Origin: Symsagittifera roscoffensis
Taxonomy: Eukaryota; Xenacoelomorpha; Acoela; Convolutidae
NCBI RefSeq assembly: GCF_963678635.1
Contig: NC_087065.1
Location: 3,224,001-3,288,000, forward strand
Length of the DNA: 64,000 nt
Direction of reading: 5' to 3'
The position numbers and the translations under genes are program-made. Under the pieces are notes generated by a model. That model worked only from the letters and a program-made list of their open reading frames with translations, ran no database searches and had not been told where the DNA came from. Below are positions 10,303 to 21,235 of this stretch, piece by piece. The stretch's first letter is position 1, and every line of letters starts with the position of its first letter.

Positions 10303-10423
10303 GTTAAGTGGTCTGGTAGCGAAATATCAGGCAAATTAAGTTGAGTTTTTTCATCCTCAGGTTTCTTCCGCGTGTGTTGTTGAACTTAACCAATTTGCCT
10401 GATCCCCCACCCACCATTGGTGA
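10303..10423 (+). repeat. Leader hairpin repeat 1 (copy A)
   Basis: First of two diverged direct repeats 200 bp apart. ATCAGGCAAATT (10,326-10,337) pairs perfectly with AATTTGCCTGAT (10,392-10,403), and AAGTT (10,338-10,342) pairs with AACTT (10,383-10,387), leaving a 4-base bulge. The roughly 40-base loop contains tcatcctcaggttt and gtgtgttgttg, both conserved in repeat 2. The stretch 10,303-10,360 also has an intron-like frame, GTTAAGT...CTCAG, 58 bases long. Confidence 0.65.
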
Positions 10424-10502
10424 AACTGAAAGCCAGTTCGCTTCGAGTAAAACAAAGCCGTTTCAGCCCGTCAGATTATTGACTTCGTTGCGTGACAGTA
10501 AA

Positions 10503-10623
10503 GTTAAGTGGTCAGGTACGGTGATATTAAGTGAGTCAAGTTGAATTCTTTCATCCTCAGGTTTACTCCGTGTGTGTTGTTGGAGTTCAACCGACCTACT
10601 TAATTTTCCAACCCCATTGGTAC
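10503..10623 (+). repeat. Leader hairpin repeat 2 (copy A)
   Basis: Second direct repeat. ATTAAGT (10,526-10,532) pairs with ACTTAAT (10,598-10,604), and TTGAA (10,541-10,545) pairs with TTCAA (10,586-10,590), with weaker pairs between. The stem sequence differs from repeat 1 but complementarity is kept, while the loop is nearly unchanged. It has the same 58-base GTTAAGT...CTCAG frame (10,503-10,560). Confidence 0.6.
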
Positions 10624-10662
10624 TTAAGCGTAACGAAGCCGTCGCATAGGTCCCCCAAGTGT

Positions 10663-11307
10663 ATGGTATTCATCCTAGGAGCTAGTTCTTTGGATCACGC
10701 GCTCCGAAAACTTCCCGCTCCGTCCCAAAAGCGCGTCAAAGATACTTGCTTTACGAAGCCAGGTTTAAGTTTGAACTTTAACGCTAGGGACTCTCAGAAA
10801 ACAATACAGTACTACCTTCATCATTACTTGTCGCACCGTAACGACCTTGTAATTTGGCACGACGCCATTAATAACTCGATAAGTAGGCACCGCAGCAACA
10901 ATAACCGCAAGCTGAGTAGTGAGCAACTTGTCAATTTGTTATTAAGGTATAGGACAAACATTTGTGCGATCGTATACTGTAGACGGAACGGAACCGAGGA
11001 TATAGAGGAAAATTAAGGTTCAACAGGTATTCTCGTTCTCAACGTCGTTAAAGACTTTATCTCTAAGCGTAAGGCTAAGGACCAGGTACTAATTGAGAAG
11101 TACAAAGAGCTTCACCAGCCTCCTTCCCTTGAGTTAAAGACTCTCCTCCTTCTAAAGCGTTATAGCGCTAATCTTAACATCCTTAAGACACGTAAGAAGC
11201 GAAACTGCTTACCCCTCAAAGCTCGGAAAGCTATAAGAAATAGGCTTCAGGTAGAAGCTTTGAGACGTCAAGTTCCCCCGTCTTGTAAGCTAATGTTCAT
11301 TTACTAA
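10663..11307 (+). pseudogene. Unrecognised ORF upstream of BEL/Pao gag (copy A)
   Basis: A protein-like frame opens with ATG at 10,663 (MVFILGASSLDHALRKLP) and runs to a TAA at 11,014-11,016. The same frame then continues for another 96 residues to a TAA at 11,305-11,307. Features include VIWHDAINNSISRH, NICAIVYCRR and a basic Lys/Arg/Leu-rich tail. A GASS near the N-terminus and later WHD/NN motifs are loosely reminiscent of SGNH-type hydrolases, but this is weak. It is not a standard BEL/Pao gene. The frame is also open upstream to 10,561, the end of the intron-like segment. It lies about 95 bp before the gag start. Confidence 0.5.
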
Positions 11308-11400
11308 TGCAAATTTGATTACGTACCAAAACAGTATCTCATTTTATTGATTGTTTTCTATAAGTGAGCATCCGTAGAATATTGTCAATTTGTGAAAAAC

Positions 11401-11411
11401 ATGGACGAAAA
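11401..11411 (+). pseudogene. BEL/Pao gag, truncated after three codons (copy A)
   Basis: The gag start ATG GAC GAA is present, then the sequence switches at 11,412 to reverse-complement Polinton polymerase. In copy B the same start opens a 581-codon gag. Confidence 0.85.
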
Positions 11412-12030
11412 CAGAGAGATTATGTATCCATTTCGAATGCTTCAAATTTGTTGACGTCGCAAACTTTATCGAAAAATTTATCATAAGCTCCACCATTCTC
11501 AGCTTGGCATACTGTACTATAAAGAATCATACTATAATTGTTTCACGATGTACGATAGTAGAATTTACACGCTCATCTTTTTACAAATCTTTTGCTAAGA
11601 TATTTAGTCTCTTGAAGAACTGGTTATTGATAGCTTTGTGGGTTTTTTCGTCTCCAAGATATTTTGTCATTGTATGTTTTGATCTGTCCATTATTTGATA
11701 GCCGTAGGGCGTATTTCCTAGAAATTTCATTGTTTTGGCTACTACGCCAGATAATGGATTTTCATCGCCGGCTCACCTAGCATCAACAACAGACTGAACA
11801 AAACTGTTGAATACTTTACGCGGTGTGCATTGTACAAATCGATGAAATTTTGTACACTGTAGTCCAAGATCCAAGTAAAAAAAAAAGTGGCGTGATTTTG
11901 CTGATGTTCTACTTTTTTAAGATTTTTCTTAATCAAAAAGTAATACTCTGTTAACCCAAACGTATCGTTTAAAAAAGGTTAACTACAGAGAAAATGTTTT
12001 AACTTACAGCATCGTCTACACATTTAACAT
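11412..12030 (-). pseudogene. polB: Polinton DNA polymerase B fragment (block 1)
   Basis: Near-identical to 14,127-14,735. On the minus strand it holds the motif B region of a protein-primed family B DNA polymerase, with frame interruptions. It abuts the end of the large duplication and lacks the C-terminal part. Confidence 0.75.
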
Positions 12031-12417
12031 GTGTCTATACAGCATCGTCTACACGAACTAAGGCAGCCGAGTAGGATAATGCAGAATAATACAATAGCTA
12101 ATTTTTGCATAGTTTTGGCCGTGAAAAACAAATTTAACTCAATTTAAGTTGTTTTCGGAGATTTCTGAGCGCCATTTGGAAACAAAAACATCAAAACTCA
12201 ATTTTTTTTTTAATTTTCTTTTAAACTTTTCTGTTTTCATTAATATTATTCTTCACTTTTTGCCTTTTTTTCTACGACTGTTGATTAATGCTAATATCCA
12301 GTATTTCATTCAGGGTTTTTTATCACTCCGCTCAGAAAGTAACGACCAATTTTTTTAAAAACTTTTTTTTTGATTTGTTTTTCAAACTTTTGTCGCTACC
12401 TTCTGTGCTACTTGCAC
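12031..12417. other. Spacer outside the left TIR
   Basis: Homologous to 17,170-17,413 and 23,005-23,216, the sequence that separates polymerase blocks from internal TIR remnants. No coding content seen. Confidence 0.6.
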
Positions 12418-12837
12418 AGTAACAGGCTATCCGTATTTCATTTAGATTTGTTAAGTATGAGTACGTTAAAAGTTTTAGATTTGAATTTCGAAATGCAGCG
12501 TTGGGTGGTTTTGTTTTGCCTCAAAATAACACTTCTTTAACAGAAAAGTGAAAAAGCAGCCCATGCAAGCAAGTAGTATATGTCGGGTAGAGTCAATTTC
12601 GGGGGGTGAAGACTCCCATGTATTAAGATAGTCTATAGACTATCCAGTCTCCACCGTAGGTATTAACATAAGGAATAGATTGCCCTATGTATTAAATTAG
12701 GTTATAGGTTTCAGAGTTTGAGATGTTAAGGGCGTAAGTTTCGAGAAAAAATTTTAGCGCCCAACTTTGCCGACGTTTAAAATTCTAAACGTTTTCAGAA
12801 TCGAAAAAAAAACAAAAGAGTTTTAACCAAAACGTAT
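12418..12837 (+). repeat. Polinton left terminal inverted repeat
   Basis: Reverse-complement similarity to 34,965-35,288 is clear across several blocks: the terminus agtaacaggc against agtatcaggc, tacgttNaaagtttt, the caatctcggggg block, tagcgcccaa, and ttctaaacgttttc. It is longer than its partner because of indels. An 18-bp perfect palindrome lies at 12,627-12,644. Confidence 0.8.
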
Positions 12838-12924
12838 CGTTTGAAGCGAAGTGTTGAAAAAAAGTAAATCTCAGAGAAAATGTCTTAATTTAAAGCTCGG
12901 CATTTATTTTTACTACATAATCTC

Positions 12925-13930
12925 TTACAAACTCTTACAAAGAGGTTTAGTATGTTTTCTATCACATTCAACTTCCCGTTTAGGGTGAAAATAGCTCTTT
13001 CCTTTTCTACTTTGTTCATAAGTTGCGACTGCATGGTTGATAGTTTTAATTCCACTATTAGTTGAATTTAATTTCTTTGCCATCCGACCATCGCCTGAAT
13101 CTACTAATGCGCGTTTGTTCAATCGTTTACTACTAAATTTATACTTTTGACTTTTAATATCACAACAGCAAAAAAACGTACTACGAAGGTACAAGTTTTT
13201 GATGCGTCTGGATTCCTCCTTGAACAATATAAGCTCTCTCTTATCATCATGCTTTTTGTGTTTAGCGCAGCAAGTACGGGGAAAAATTTTTTTTTCGAAT
13301 CTGCTCTGAAATTGTCTCGGCAGTCCTTGCTTTGCTTGTCAATCCAGTCTGATCGCTTGCTGCTAAAGATTGATTCATCTAAATTTTCTTCTACCCAGAG
13401 CCAAATAGCCAAACAGAGAGATTATGTATCCATTTCGAGTTCTTCGAATTTGTTGGCGTCGCAAACTTTATCGAAAAAGTTATACTATAATTCCAACATT
13501 CTCAACTTGGCATACTGCAGTTTAAAGAATCATTCTATAACTGTTTCACGATGGTCGATAGTAGAATTTACACGCTCATCTTTTTACAAATCTTTTGCTA
13601 AGATATTTAGTCTCTTGAAGAACTGGTTATTGATAGCTTTGTGGGTTTTTTCGTCTCCAAGATATTTTGTCATTGTATGTTTTGATCTGTCCATTATTTG
13701 ATAGCCGTAGGACGTATTTCCTAGAAATTTCATTGTTTTGGCTACTACGCCAGATAATGGATTTTCATCGCCTGCTCGCCTAGCATCAACAACAGACTGA
13801 ACAAAACTGTTGAATACTTTACGCGGTGTGCATTGTACAAATCGATGAAATTTTGTACACTGTAGTCCAAGATCCAAGTAAAAAAAAAAGTGGTGTAATT
13901 TTGCTGATGTTCTAGTTTTTTAAACTTTTT
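12925..13930 (-). pseudogene. polB: Polinton DNA polymerase B fragment (block 2)
   Basis: Reading leftward: motif B region (13,877-13,584, containing GVVAKTMKFLGNTSYGYQIM, the K...NxxYG signature of family B palm domains), then the C-terminal region (13,412-12,925) with KDCRDNFRADS, NHAVATYEQSRKGKSYFHPK and HTKPL. Frames shift near 13,430 and 13,150. It sits directly inside the left TIR, the expected place for the polymerase 3' end. Confidence 0.8.
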
Positions 13931-13979
13931 CATAATCGAAAAGTAATACTATGTTAAACCAAACGTATCGTTTAAAACT

Positions 13980-14650
13980 TTTTTCGCAGATTCGAAAAAA
14001 GTTTTTTTTCGAATCTGCTCTGAAATTGTCTCGACAGTCCTTGCTTCGCTAGTCAATCCAGTCTGATCGCTTGCTGCTAAAGATTGATTCATCTAAATTT
14101 TCTTCTACCTTGAGCCAAAGAGCCAAACAGAGAGATTATGTATCCATTTCGAATGCTTCAAATTTGTTGACGTCGCAAACTTTATCGAAAAATTTATCAT
14201 AAGCTCCACCATTCTCAGCTTGGCATACTGTACTATAAAGAATCATACTATAATTGTTTCACGATGTACGATAGTAGAATTTACACGCTCATCTTTTTAC
14301 AAATCTTTTGCTAAGATATTTAGTCTCTTGAAGAACTGGTTATTGATAGCTTTAGGATTTTTTCGTCTCTAAGATATTTTATCATTGTATGTTTTGATCT
14401 GTCCATTATTTGATAGCCGTAGAACGTATTTCCTAGAAATTTTATTGTTTTGGCTACTACGCCAGATAATGGATTTTCATCGCCGGCTCGTCTAGCATCC
14501 ACAACAGACTGAACAAAACTGTTGAATACTTTACGCGGTAGGCATTGTACAAATCGATGAAATTTTGTACACTGTAGTCCAAGATCCAAGAAAAAAAAGT
14601 GGTTTGATTTTGCTGATGTTCTAGTTTTTTAAATTTTTTCTTATTTGAAA
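13980..14650 (-). pseudogene. polB: Polinton DNA polymerase B fragment (block 3)
   Basis: Another copy of the motif B region (14,589-14,320, FLGNTFYGYQIMDRSKHTM) followed by part of the linker toward the C-terminus. It is joined to block 2 in the same orientation without an intervening TIR. Confidence 0.75.
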
Positions 14651-14739
14651 ACTAATACTCTGTTAACCCAAACGTATCGTTTAAAAAAGGTTAACTACAG
14701 AGAAAATGTTTTAACTTACAGCATCGTCTTTACATTTAC

Positions 14740-17169
14740 TGCATAATTTCTTTCAAAATTAGAGGTTTAGTATGTAGTCCATTTTTAGTTTGTTCATAAG
14801 TTGCGACTGCATGGTTTAACGTTTTAAAATCTCTGTTCGTTGACTTCAAATTCACTGCCTCATTCACTACTTGTCGATACTTTGCCATCGGGCCATCTCC
14901 AGTGTCTTCTAATGCTCGTTTGTTCAGTCCTTAACTGCTAAAATTCTACTTTTGACGTTTACTATCGTAACTGCAATAGGTTTTACTACACAAGCATAAC
15001 ATTTCAGTGCATCTGAATTCCTCCTTGAACAATCCTGGTTCTCTCTTGTCATGTTTCTTATGTTTAGAACAGCAAAAACGAGGGAAAAGTTGTTTTTCGC
15101 ATCTGCTCTGAAGTCGTCTCGACAGTCCTTGCTTCACTTTTCAGACCATTCTACTCGCTTGCTGAGAAGAATACAATCATCTAAATCTTCTTCTGCCAAA
15201 TCCAAATAGAGGAATTTGTATCCAACTCGAGTTCTTGGAATTTGTTGACATCGCAAAACTTATCAAAAAAAATAATACAGCTCCAACATTCTCATTTTGG
15301 CATACTGTGAAATAATGATTCCTACTATAATTAGTTCAGGATGTTCTATAGTAGTTTTAACAAGTTTCACTTTTTACAAATCTTTAGCTATGATATTGAG
15401 TCTCTTGAAGAGTTGGTTATTGATAGCTTTGTGGGTTTTTTCGTCTCCAAGATATTTTGCCATTGTATGTTTTGATCTGTCCATTATTTGATAGCCGTAG
15501 GACGTATTTTGTTAGAAACTTCATTGTTTTGGCTATTACGCCAGATAATGGATTTTCATCGCCGGCTCGCCTAGCATCAACAACAGACTGAACAAAACTG
15601 TTGAATACTTTACGCGGTGTGTATTGTACAAACCAATGAATTTTTGTACTTTTTATTCCAAGATACAAGTGAAAAATAGTAAATTTTAATAAGTGTTCCA
15701 TGGGTTAAAGTGAAGCCCAATATCAATATTTGTTGTGGTTGTCCTAACAAAATGTTTTCTTCCGCGCGTGTTCTTCCCCAATAACGTTTTTGGTCCAAGA
15801 TAGTTTCTAATTCAACATCAATATTTTTGAAAATAGTTGGGAAATTAGAGAATTTCGCTTCTAGTTCATCTGGAACACTCAGATCACATGATATATAGCC
15901 GAACACTGGTTAATTTTAATGTTTTGAAATAGTGAATTGAAAGAAAGAGGTCTTTTGAAGGAAAAATGAGTTCTAACTTGATTTTTCACGTCTACGTTGT
16001 TATTAAACTGATCCCACCAACTACACTCGCACATTTATGCTATGGAGTATCCTTTTTCTCAAATGTAAATTTTTCGAAGCTCATCCATTTCTCTTTCATT
16101 GGCTCCTTGTTTGATATAATCATCAGTTAGGCTTGGTCTAGCTTCTTGACAGGCAAGTATAGAAATAACATCCCATTGCTTCAAAAAGTTTTACAATGGT
16201 TGCAATAATCATCAACACTAAAGCAATCAATTTTAGCTGTGTTCCCGTAGTGCAGTTATTCTCAATTTACATTTAGGTCTGGTTATTTGAAAAAACGTCA
16301 TGACCATAATTTCAAACGTTTGAACTCGTTTTTGCCTTGCATTGAATTTTTGTATTTTTTTCTGGCGGTCCCATCTGGTATACAAGCCTGTGGGCATATC
16401 ACGACACATACAATCAATATAGAGTTCACTGGCATCAATACCAACAATTGATTTACACAAGTTAATTGATTTTCTATTGAACGTCCCGTTTGCTACTGTT
16501 AGGCCTTTAGTCCGAGTTTTTTCATTGCTTGCTCTTCAGTTAACCCAGTATTGAAAATCTTCGAAAATCGTCATACTCTTTATCTAGAGGGTACTGTTTT
16601 CTTTCAACTTACTGAAAAGTCATCGTTCGATGGTAGTTAATGTTCATCGAGTTTTTAAGTAATATCAAAGCACCCTTTCATGGAAATTACCCTTTCATTT
16701 CACCGTCTTTGTAAATTTTCAGAAAAGAGTCTAAAGTAGTAGCTCCCCCTAAAAACTTCATAATGTCCATAAGCTGAATGTCTCCAAAATTGAATGAAGC
16801 AGCAAAATCATTCGTTCTCTTCCTCGTCCTGGATATATTCGTCTTTGTACTCTCTTGCTTTACTATTTTGAAACTATTTTGTTCATTAAGGATTGTGTGT
16901 AGGCGCTTTTGATGTTATTTTCAGTTTCCAGAAATTTTGATCGCATCTCCGCTTTATTTTTTTTCTGCCAACAATTCCAAGTTTGCCAAAAATTCAGTAA
17001 TCAGCGATTGTGGATCTTTGTCACACTTAAAGATGGGTTTGCCAAGTAATTGAATGAAATTGACATTGATATGTGTTCATGCTTTTCGATCCAAGTTATT
17101 GTTTCTGTCGGTTTTAATTTTTCGGATGACATGCAAATTGATTCAAAGTCAAAAATAGCGACGTTGCAA
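14740..17169 (-). pseudogene. polB: Polinton DNA polymerase B, near full-order fragment (block 4)
   Basis: From right to left: the 3'-5' exonuclease domain (17,169-16,690), the palm region with motif A (16,460-16,380, SIVGIDASELYIDCMCRDMP), the middle palm (15,906-15,610), motif B (about 15,560-15,420), and the C-terminal region (15,140-14,750) with EEFRCTEMLCLCSKTYC. The order is collinear, but many stops and frameshifts interrupt it. The exonuclease N-terminus is cut at the spacer. Confidence 0.8.
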
Positions 17170-17413
17170 TTTTGCATAATTTGGGCCGTGAAATTTTAAT
17201 TTCACTCAATTTAAAATGTTTTTGGAGTTTTCTTAGCGCAATTTGGAAATAAAAACATCAAAACTCAAAAATTTGAAATTTTTTCATTTTTGTTTTTCAA
17301 TTTTTTGGTTTTCTTAATTATTATTCTTCACTTTTTGCCTTGCTTGCTGAGACTTTTGATTATTGCTTATATCCAGTTTTTCGATCAGGGTTTTTTTTAT
17401 CACACCACGCAGA
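17170..17413. other. Spacer between polymerase blocks
   Basis: AT-rich, matches 12,140-12,360 and 23,005-23,216. No gene seen. Confidence 0.55.
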
Positions 17414-17590
17414 GAAAATTTCCCTATGTATTAAGATAGGTTATAGGTTTCAGAGTTTGAGATGTTAAGAGCGTAAATTTGAGAACAAAATTTGGCGCCC
17501 GATTTTGCCGACGTTTAAAATTCTAAACGTTTTCTGAATCAAAGAAAAAATAGATTGCTAACCAAGACGTAGCGTTTGAAAAGAAGTGTT
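17414..17590 (+). repeat. Internal TIR remnant
   Basis: Contains the inner part of the left TIR (cctatgtattaagataggtt, gcgcccgattttgccgacgt, ttctaaacgttttctgaatc) in the same orientation, but lacks the outer roughly 250 bp. It lies just left of polymerase C-terminal sequence, as in the true left end. Confidence 0.75.
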
Positions 17591-17639
17591 GAAAAAAAAG
17601 ATTAATGACAGAGAAAATGTATTAATTTAAAGCATCGCA

Positions 17640-19480
17640 TATAATTTTACTACATAATCTTTTACAAACTCTCACAAAGAGGTTTAGTATAAAATCCATC
17701 ATATTCAACTTCCCGTTTTGGGTGAAAATAGTTCATTCTTTTTTTAATTTTTTCATAAGTGGCGACTGCATGGTAAATCGTTTTAATTCCACTATTAGTT
17801 GAATATATATTGTTTGCTATCGGGCCATCTCCTGAATCGTCTAATGCGCGTTTTTTTTCAATCGTTGACTGCTAAACTTATTCTTTTTGTTTTTTACTAT
17901 CATAACAGCAAAAAAATTACTACAGAGGTACAATTTTTTGGTGCGTTTGAATTCCTCCTTGACTAATCCAGGCTCTGTCTTATTATCATACTTTTTGTGT
18001 TTAGCGCAGCAAGTACAGGGAAAAAGTAATTCTCGACAGTCCTTGCTTTGCTTGTCAATCCATTCTGCTCGCTTGCTGGTAAGGATTGACTCATCTTAAT
18101 TTTGTTCTACCGACGCCAAATAGAGAGAATGAGTATCCATTTCGAATGCTTCAAATTTGTTGACGTCGCAAACTTTATCGAAAAATTTATCATAAGCTCC
18201 AACATTCTCAGCTTGGCATACTGTACTATAAAGAATCATACTATAATTGTTTCACGATGATCGATAGTAGAATTTACACGCTCATCTTTTTACAAATCTT
18301 TTGCTACGATATTTAGTCTCTTGAAGAGTTGGTTAATGATAGCTTTGTGGGTTTTTTGTCTCCAAGATATTTTGTCATTGTATGTTTTGATCTGTCCATT
18401 ATTTGATAGCCATAAGAGCTTTTTCCTAGCAGTTTCTTTGTTTCTGCTACCACAACAGATGATGGACTTTCATCACCTAGCATCAACAACAAACTAAACG
18501 AAAACCGTTGAAAAATTTACGCGATGTGTATTGTACAAGCCGATAAATTTTTGTACACTGTTGTCCAAAGTCCAAGTGAAAAACGAAAAGTGGTGTTATA
18601 AGTGTTTCTTGGGTTGAAATGAAGCTCAATATCAAGAATTGTTGTGGTTGTATTAACAAATTGTTTTCTTCCGCGTGTGTTTTCAATATATTCACCAATA
18701 TCGTTTTTGGTCCAAGATCGTTAAAAATCCAACATCACTAATTTTGAAAATAGGTGGGAAATTAGTGAATTTAGCTTTTAATTCATCTGTAACAATCAGA
18801 TCACATTGCACATAGCCAAAAATTGATTATTTTTATTGTTTTGCAATAGTGAATGGAAAGAAAGAGGTCTTTTGAAGGGAAAATGTGTTCTAATGTGATT
18901 TTTCATGTCTACATTGTTATTAAATTGATCCCACCAACAACACTCGCACATTTAATGCTATGGAGTATACTTTTCTCGAATGTAATTTTTTCGAAGCTCA
19001 ACCATTTCCTTTTCCATGGCTCTTTTTTGTTATAATCATCAGTTAGGCTTGGTCTAGCTTCTTGACAGGGGCAAAAATGGAAATAACATCCCATTGCTTC
19101 AAAAAGTCTTACAATGGTTGCAATAACCATCAACACTAAAGCAATCAATTTTCGCTGTGTTCCCGTTGTGTAGTAGCTCTCAGTTTACTTTCATGTCTGG
19201 TTATTTGAAAAAATGTTATGAGTATAATTTCAAACGTTCGAACTCGCTTTTGCCTTGCCTTGCCTTGAATTTTTGTATTTTTTCCTTGTAGTCCCATCTC
19301 GTTTACAAGCCTGTGGGCTTATCCTGGCACATACATTAAAGATAGAGTTGACTGGCATCAATGCCAACAATTGATTTACTCAAGTTGTTAGATTTTCTGA
19401 TGAACGTCTCGCTTGCTACTGCTTTCCTTATTTTCTGCATATCTTCAAGGGTAGGAACGACAGCTTTGATATTGTACCAC
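17640..19480 (-). pseudogene. polB: Polinton DNA polymerase B fragment (block 5)
   Basis: Runs from motif A (19,400-19,336, SKSIVGIDASQLYL) through the middle palm (19,148-18,909; 18,698-18,483) and motif B (about 18,480-18,330) to the C-terminus (18,099-17,640). The right edge at about 19,480 is fused directly to the C-terminal coding of block 6, within one open frame. Confidence 0.75.
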
Positions 19481-19484
19481 GGTT

Positions 19485-21235
19485 CCCTCTTGTCATGTTT
19501 CTTATGTTTAGAACAGCAAGTACGGGGGAAAAAGTTGTTTTTCGCATCTGTTCTGAACTCGTCTCGACAGTCCTTGCTTTCCTTTTCAGACCATTCTACT
19601 CGCTTGCTGAGAAGGATACAATCATCTAAATCTTCTTCTGCCAAATCCAAATAGAAGAATTTGTATCCAACTCGAGTTTTTGCAACTTGTTGATATCGCA
19701 AAAGTTATCAAAAAAAATAATACAGCTCCAACATTCTCATTTTGGCATACTGTGAAATAAAGATTCCTACTATAATTGGTTCAGGATGCTCTATAGTAGA
19801 TTTAACAAGTTTCACTTTTTACAAATCTTTAGCTACGATATTGAGTCTCTTGAAGAGTTGGTTAATGATAGCTTTGTGGGTTTTTTCGTCTCCAAGATAT
19901 TTTTGTCATTGTATGTTTTGATCTGTCCATTATTTGATAGCCATAAAAGCTTTTTTTTAGCAGTTTCTTTGTTTCTGCTACCAAAACAGATGATGGACTT
20001 TCATCACCTAGCATCAACAACAGACTAAACAAAACCGTTGAAAAACTTACGCGATGTGTATTGTACAAGCCGATAAATTTTTGTACACTGTAGTCTAAAA
20101 TCCAATTGAAAAACAAAAAGTGGTGTTATAAGTGTTTCTTGGGTTGAAATGAAGCTCAATATCAATATTTGGTGTGGTTGTATTAACAAATTGTTTTCTT
20201 CCGCGTGTGTTTTCAATATATTCACCAATATCGTTTTTGGTCCAAGATCGTTAAAAATCCAACATCAAAAATTTTGAAAATAGGTGGGAAATTAGTGAAT
20301 TTAGTTTTTAGTTCATCTGTAACAATCAGATCAAATTGCACATAGCCGAAAATTGATTACTTTTAATGTTTTGCAATAGTGAATGGAAAGAAAGAGGTCT
20401 TTTGAAGGTAAAATGTGTTCTAATGTGATTTTTCACGTCTACATTGTTATTAAATTGATCCCACCAACAACACTCGCACATTTAATGCTATGGAGTATCC
20501 TTTTCTCGAATGTAATTTTTTCGAAGCTCAACCATTTCCTTTTCCATGGCTCTTTTTTGTTATAATGATCAGTTAGGCTTGGTCTAGCTTCTTGACAGGG
20601 GCAAAAATGGAAATAACATCCCATTGCTTCAAAAATTCTCACAATGGTTGCAATAACCATCAACACTAAAGCAATCAATTTTCGCTGTGTTCCCGTAGTG
20701 TAGTAGCTCTCAGTTTACTTTCAGTTCTAGTTATTTGAAAAAATGTTATGAGTATAATTTCAAACGTTCAAACTCGCTTTTGCCTTGCCTTGAAATTTTA
20801 TATTTTTTCCTTGTAGTCCCATCTCGTATACAAGCCTATGGGCTTATCCTGACACATTAAAGATAGAGTTGACTGGCATCAATGCCAACAATTGATTTAC
20901 TCAAGTTGTTAGATTTTCTAATGAACGTCTCGCTTGCTACTGCTTTCTTTATTTTCTGCATATCTTAAAGGGTAGGAACGACATCTTTGATATTGTACCA
21001 CTGTAACAAATTGCGAAATTTTTTCGAGTAGTTGTAGTTTTCCATACCTGTAGATGGTTTGGTCTTTAGTCCGAGTTTTTTCATTGCTTGCTCTTATGTT
21101 AACCCAGTATTGAAAATCTTCGAAAATCGTCATACTCTTTATCCAGATGGTTACTGTTTTTGTTCAACTTACTGAAAAGTCATCATACGATGGTAGTTAA
21201 GGTTCATCGAGTTTGTTGGTATTATCAAAGCACTA
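19485..21235 (-). pseudogene. polB: Polinton DNA polymerase B fragment (block 6)
   Basis: Collinear from a pre-palm segment (21,133-20,918) through motif A (about 20,910-20,850), the middle palm (20,678-20,439), motif B (about 20,025-19,862) and the C-terminal segment (19,701-19,485; KDCRDEFRTDAKNNFFPRTC). It breaks off at KREP and joins block 5. No exonuclease domain. Confidence 0.75.

Larger units (their letters stand above)
1..11411. repeat. Large duplication, copy A
   Basis: This stretch matches 46,164-57,574 base for base at a constant offset of 46,163. I noticed two differences: position 1,489 (T here, C at 47,652) and position 9,856 (C here, T at 56,019). The match continues to the left edge of the window, so the true left end is outside. 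It ends three codons into a retrotransposon gag ORF, where this copy switches to Polinton polymerase sequence. The related copy near 42,372 also has C at the first site, so the T here is probably derived. Confidence 0.95.

Noticed and set aside
18853-19035. 60-codon plus ORF repeated at 20,383 and 24,647
   Set aside because: It is the reverse strand of the polymerase middle-palm region, repeated because that region is duplicated.
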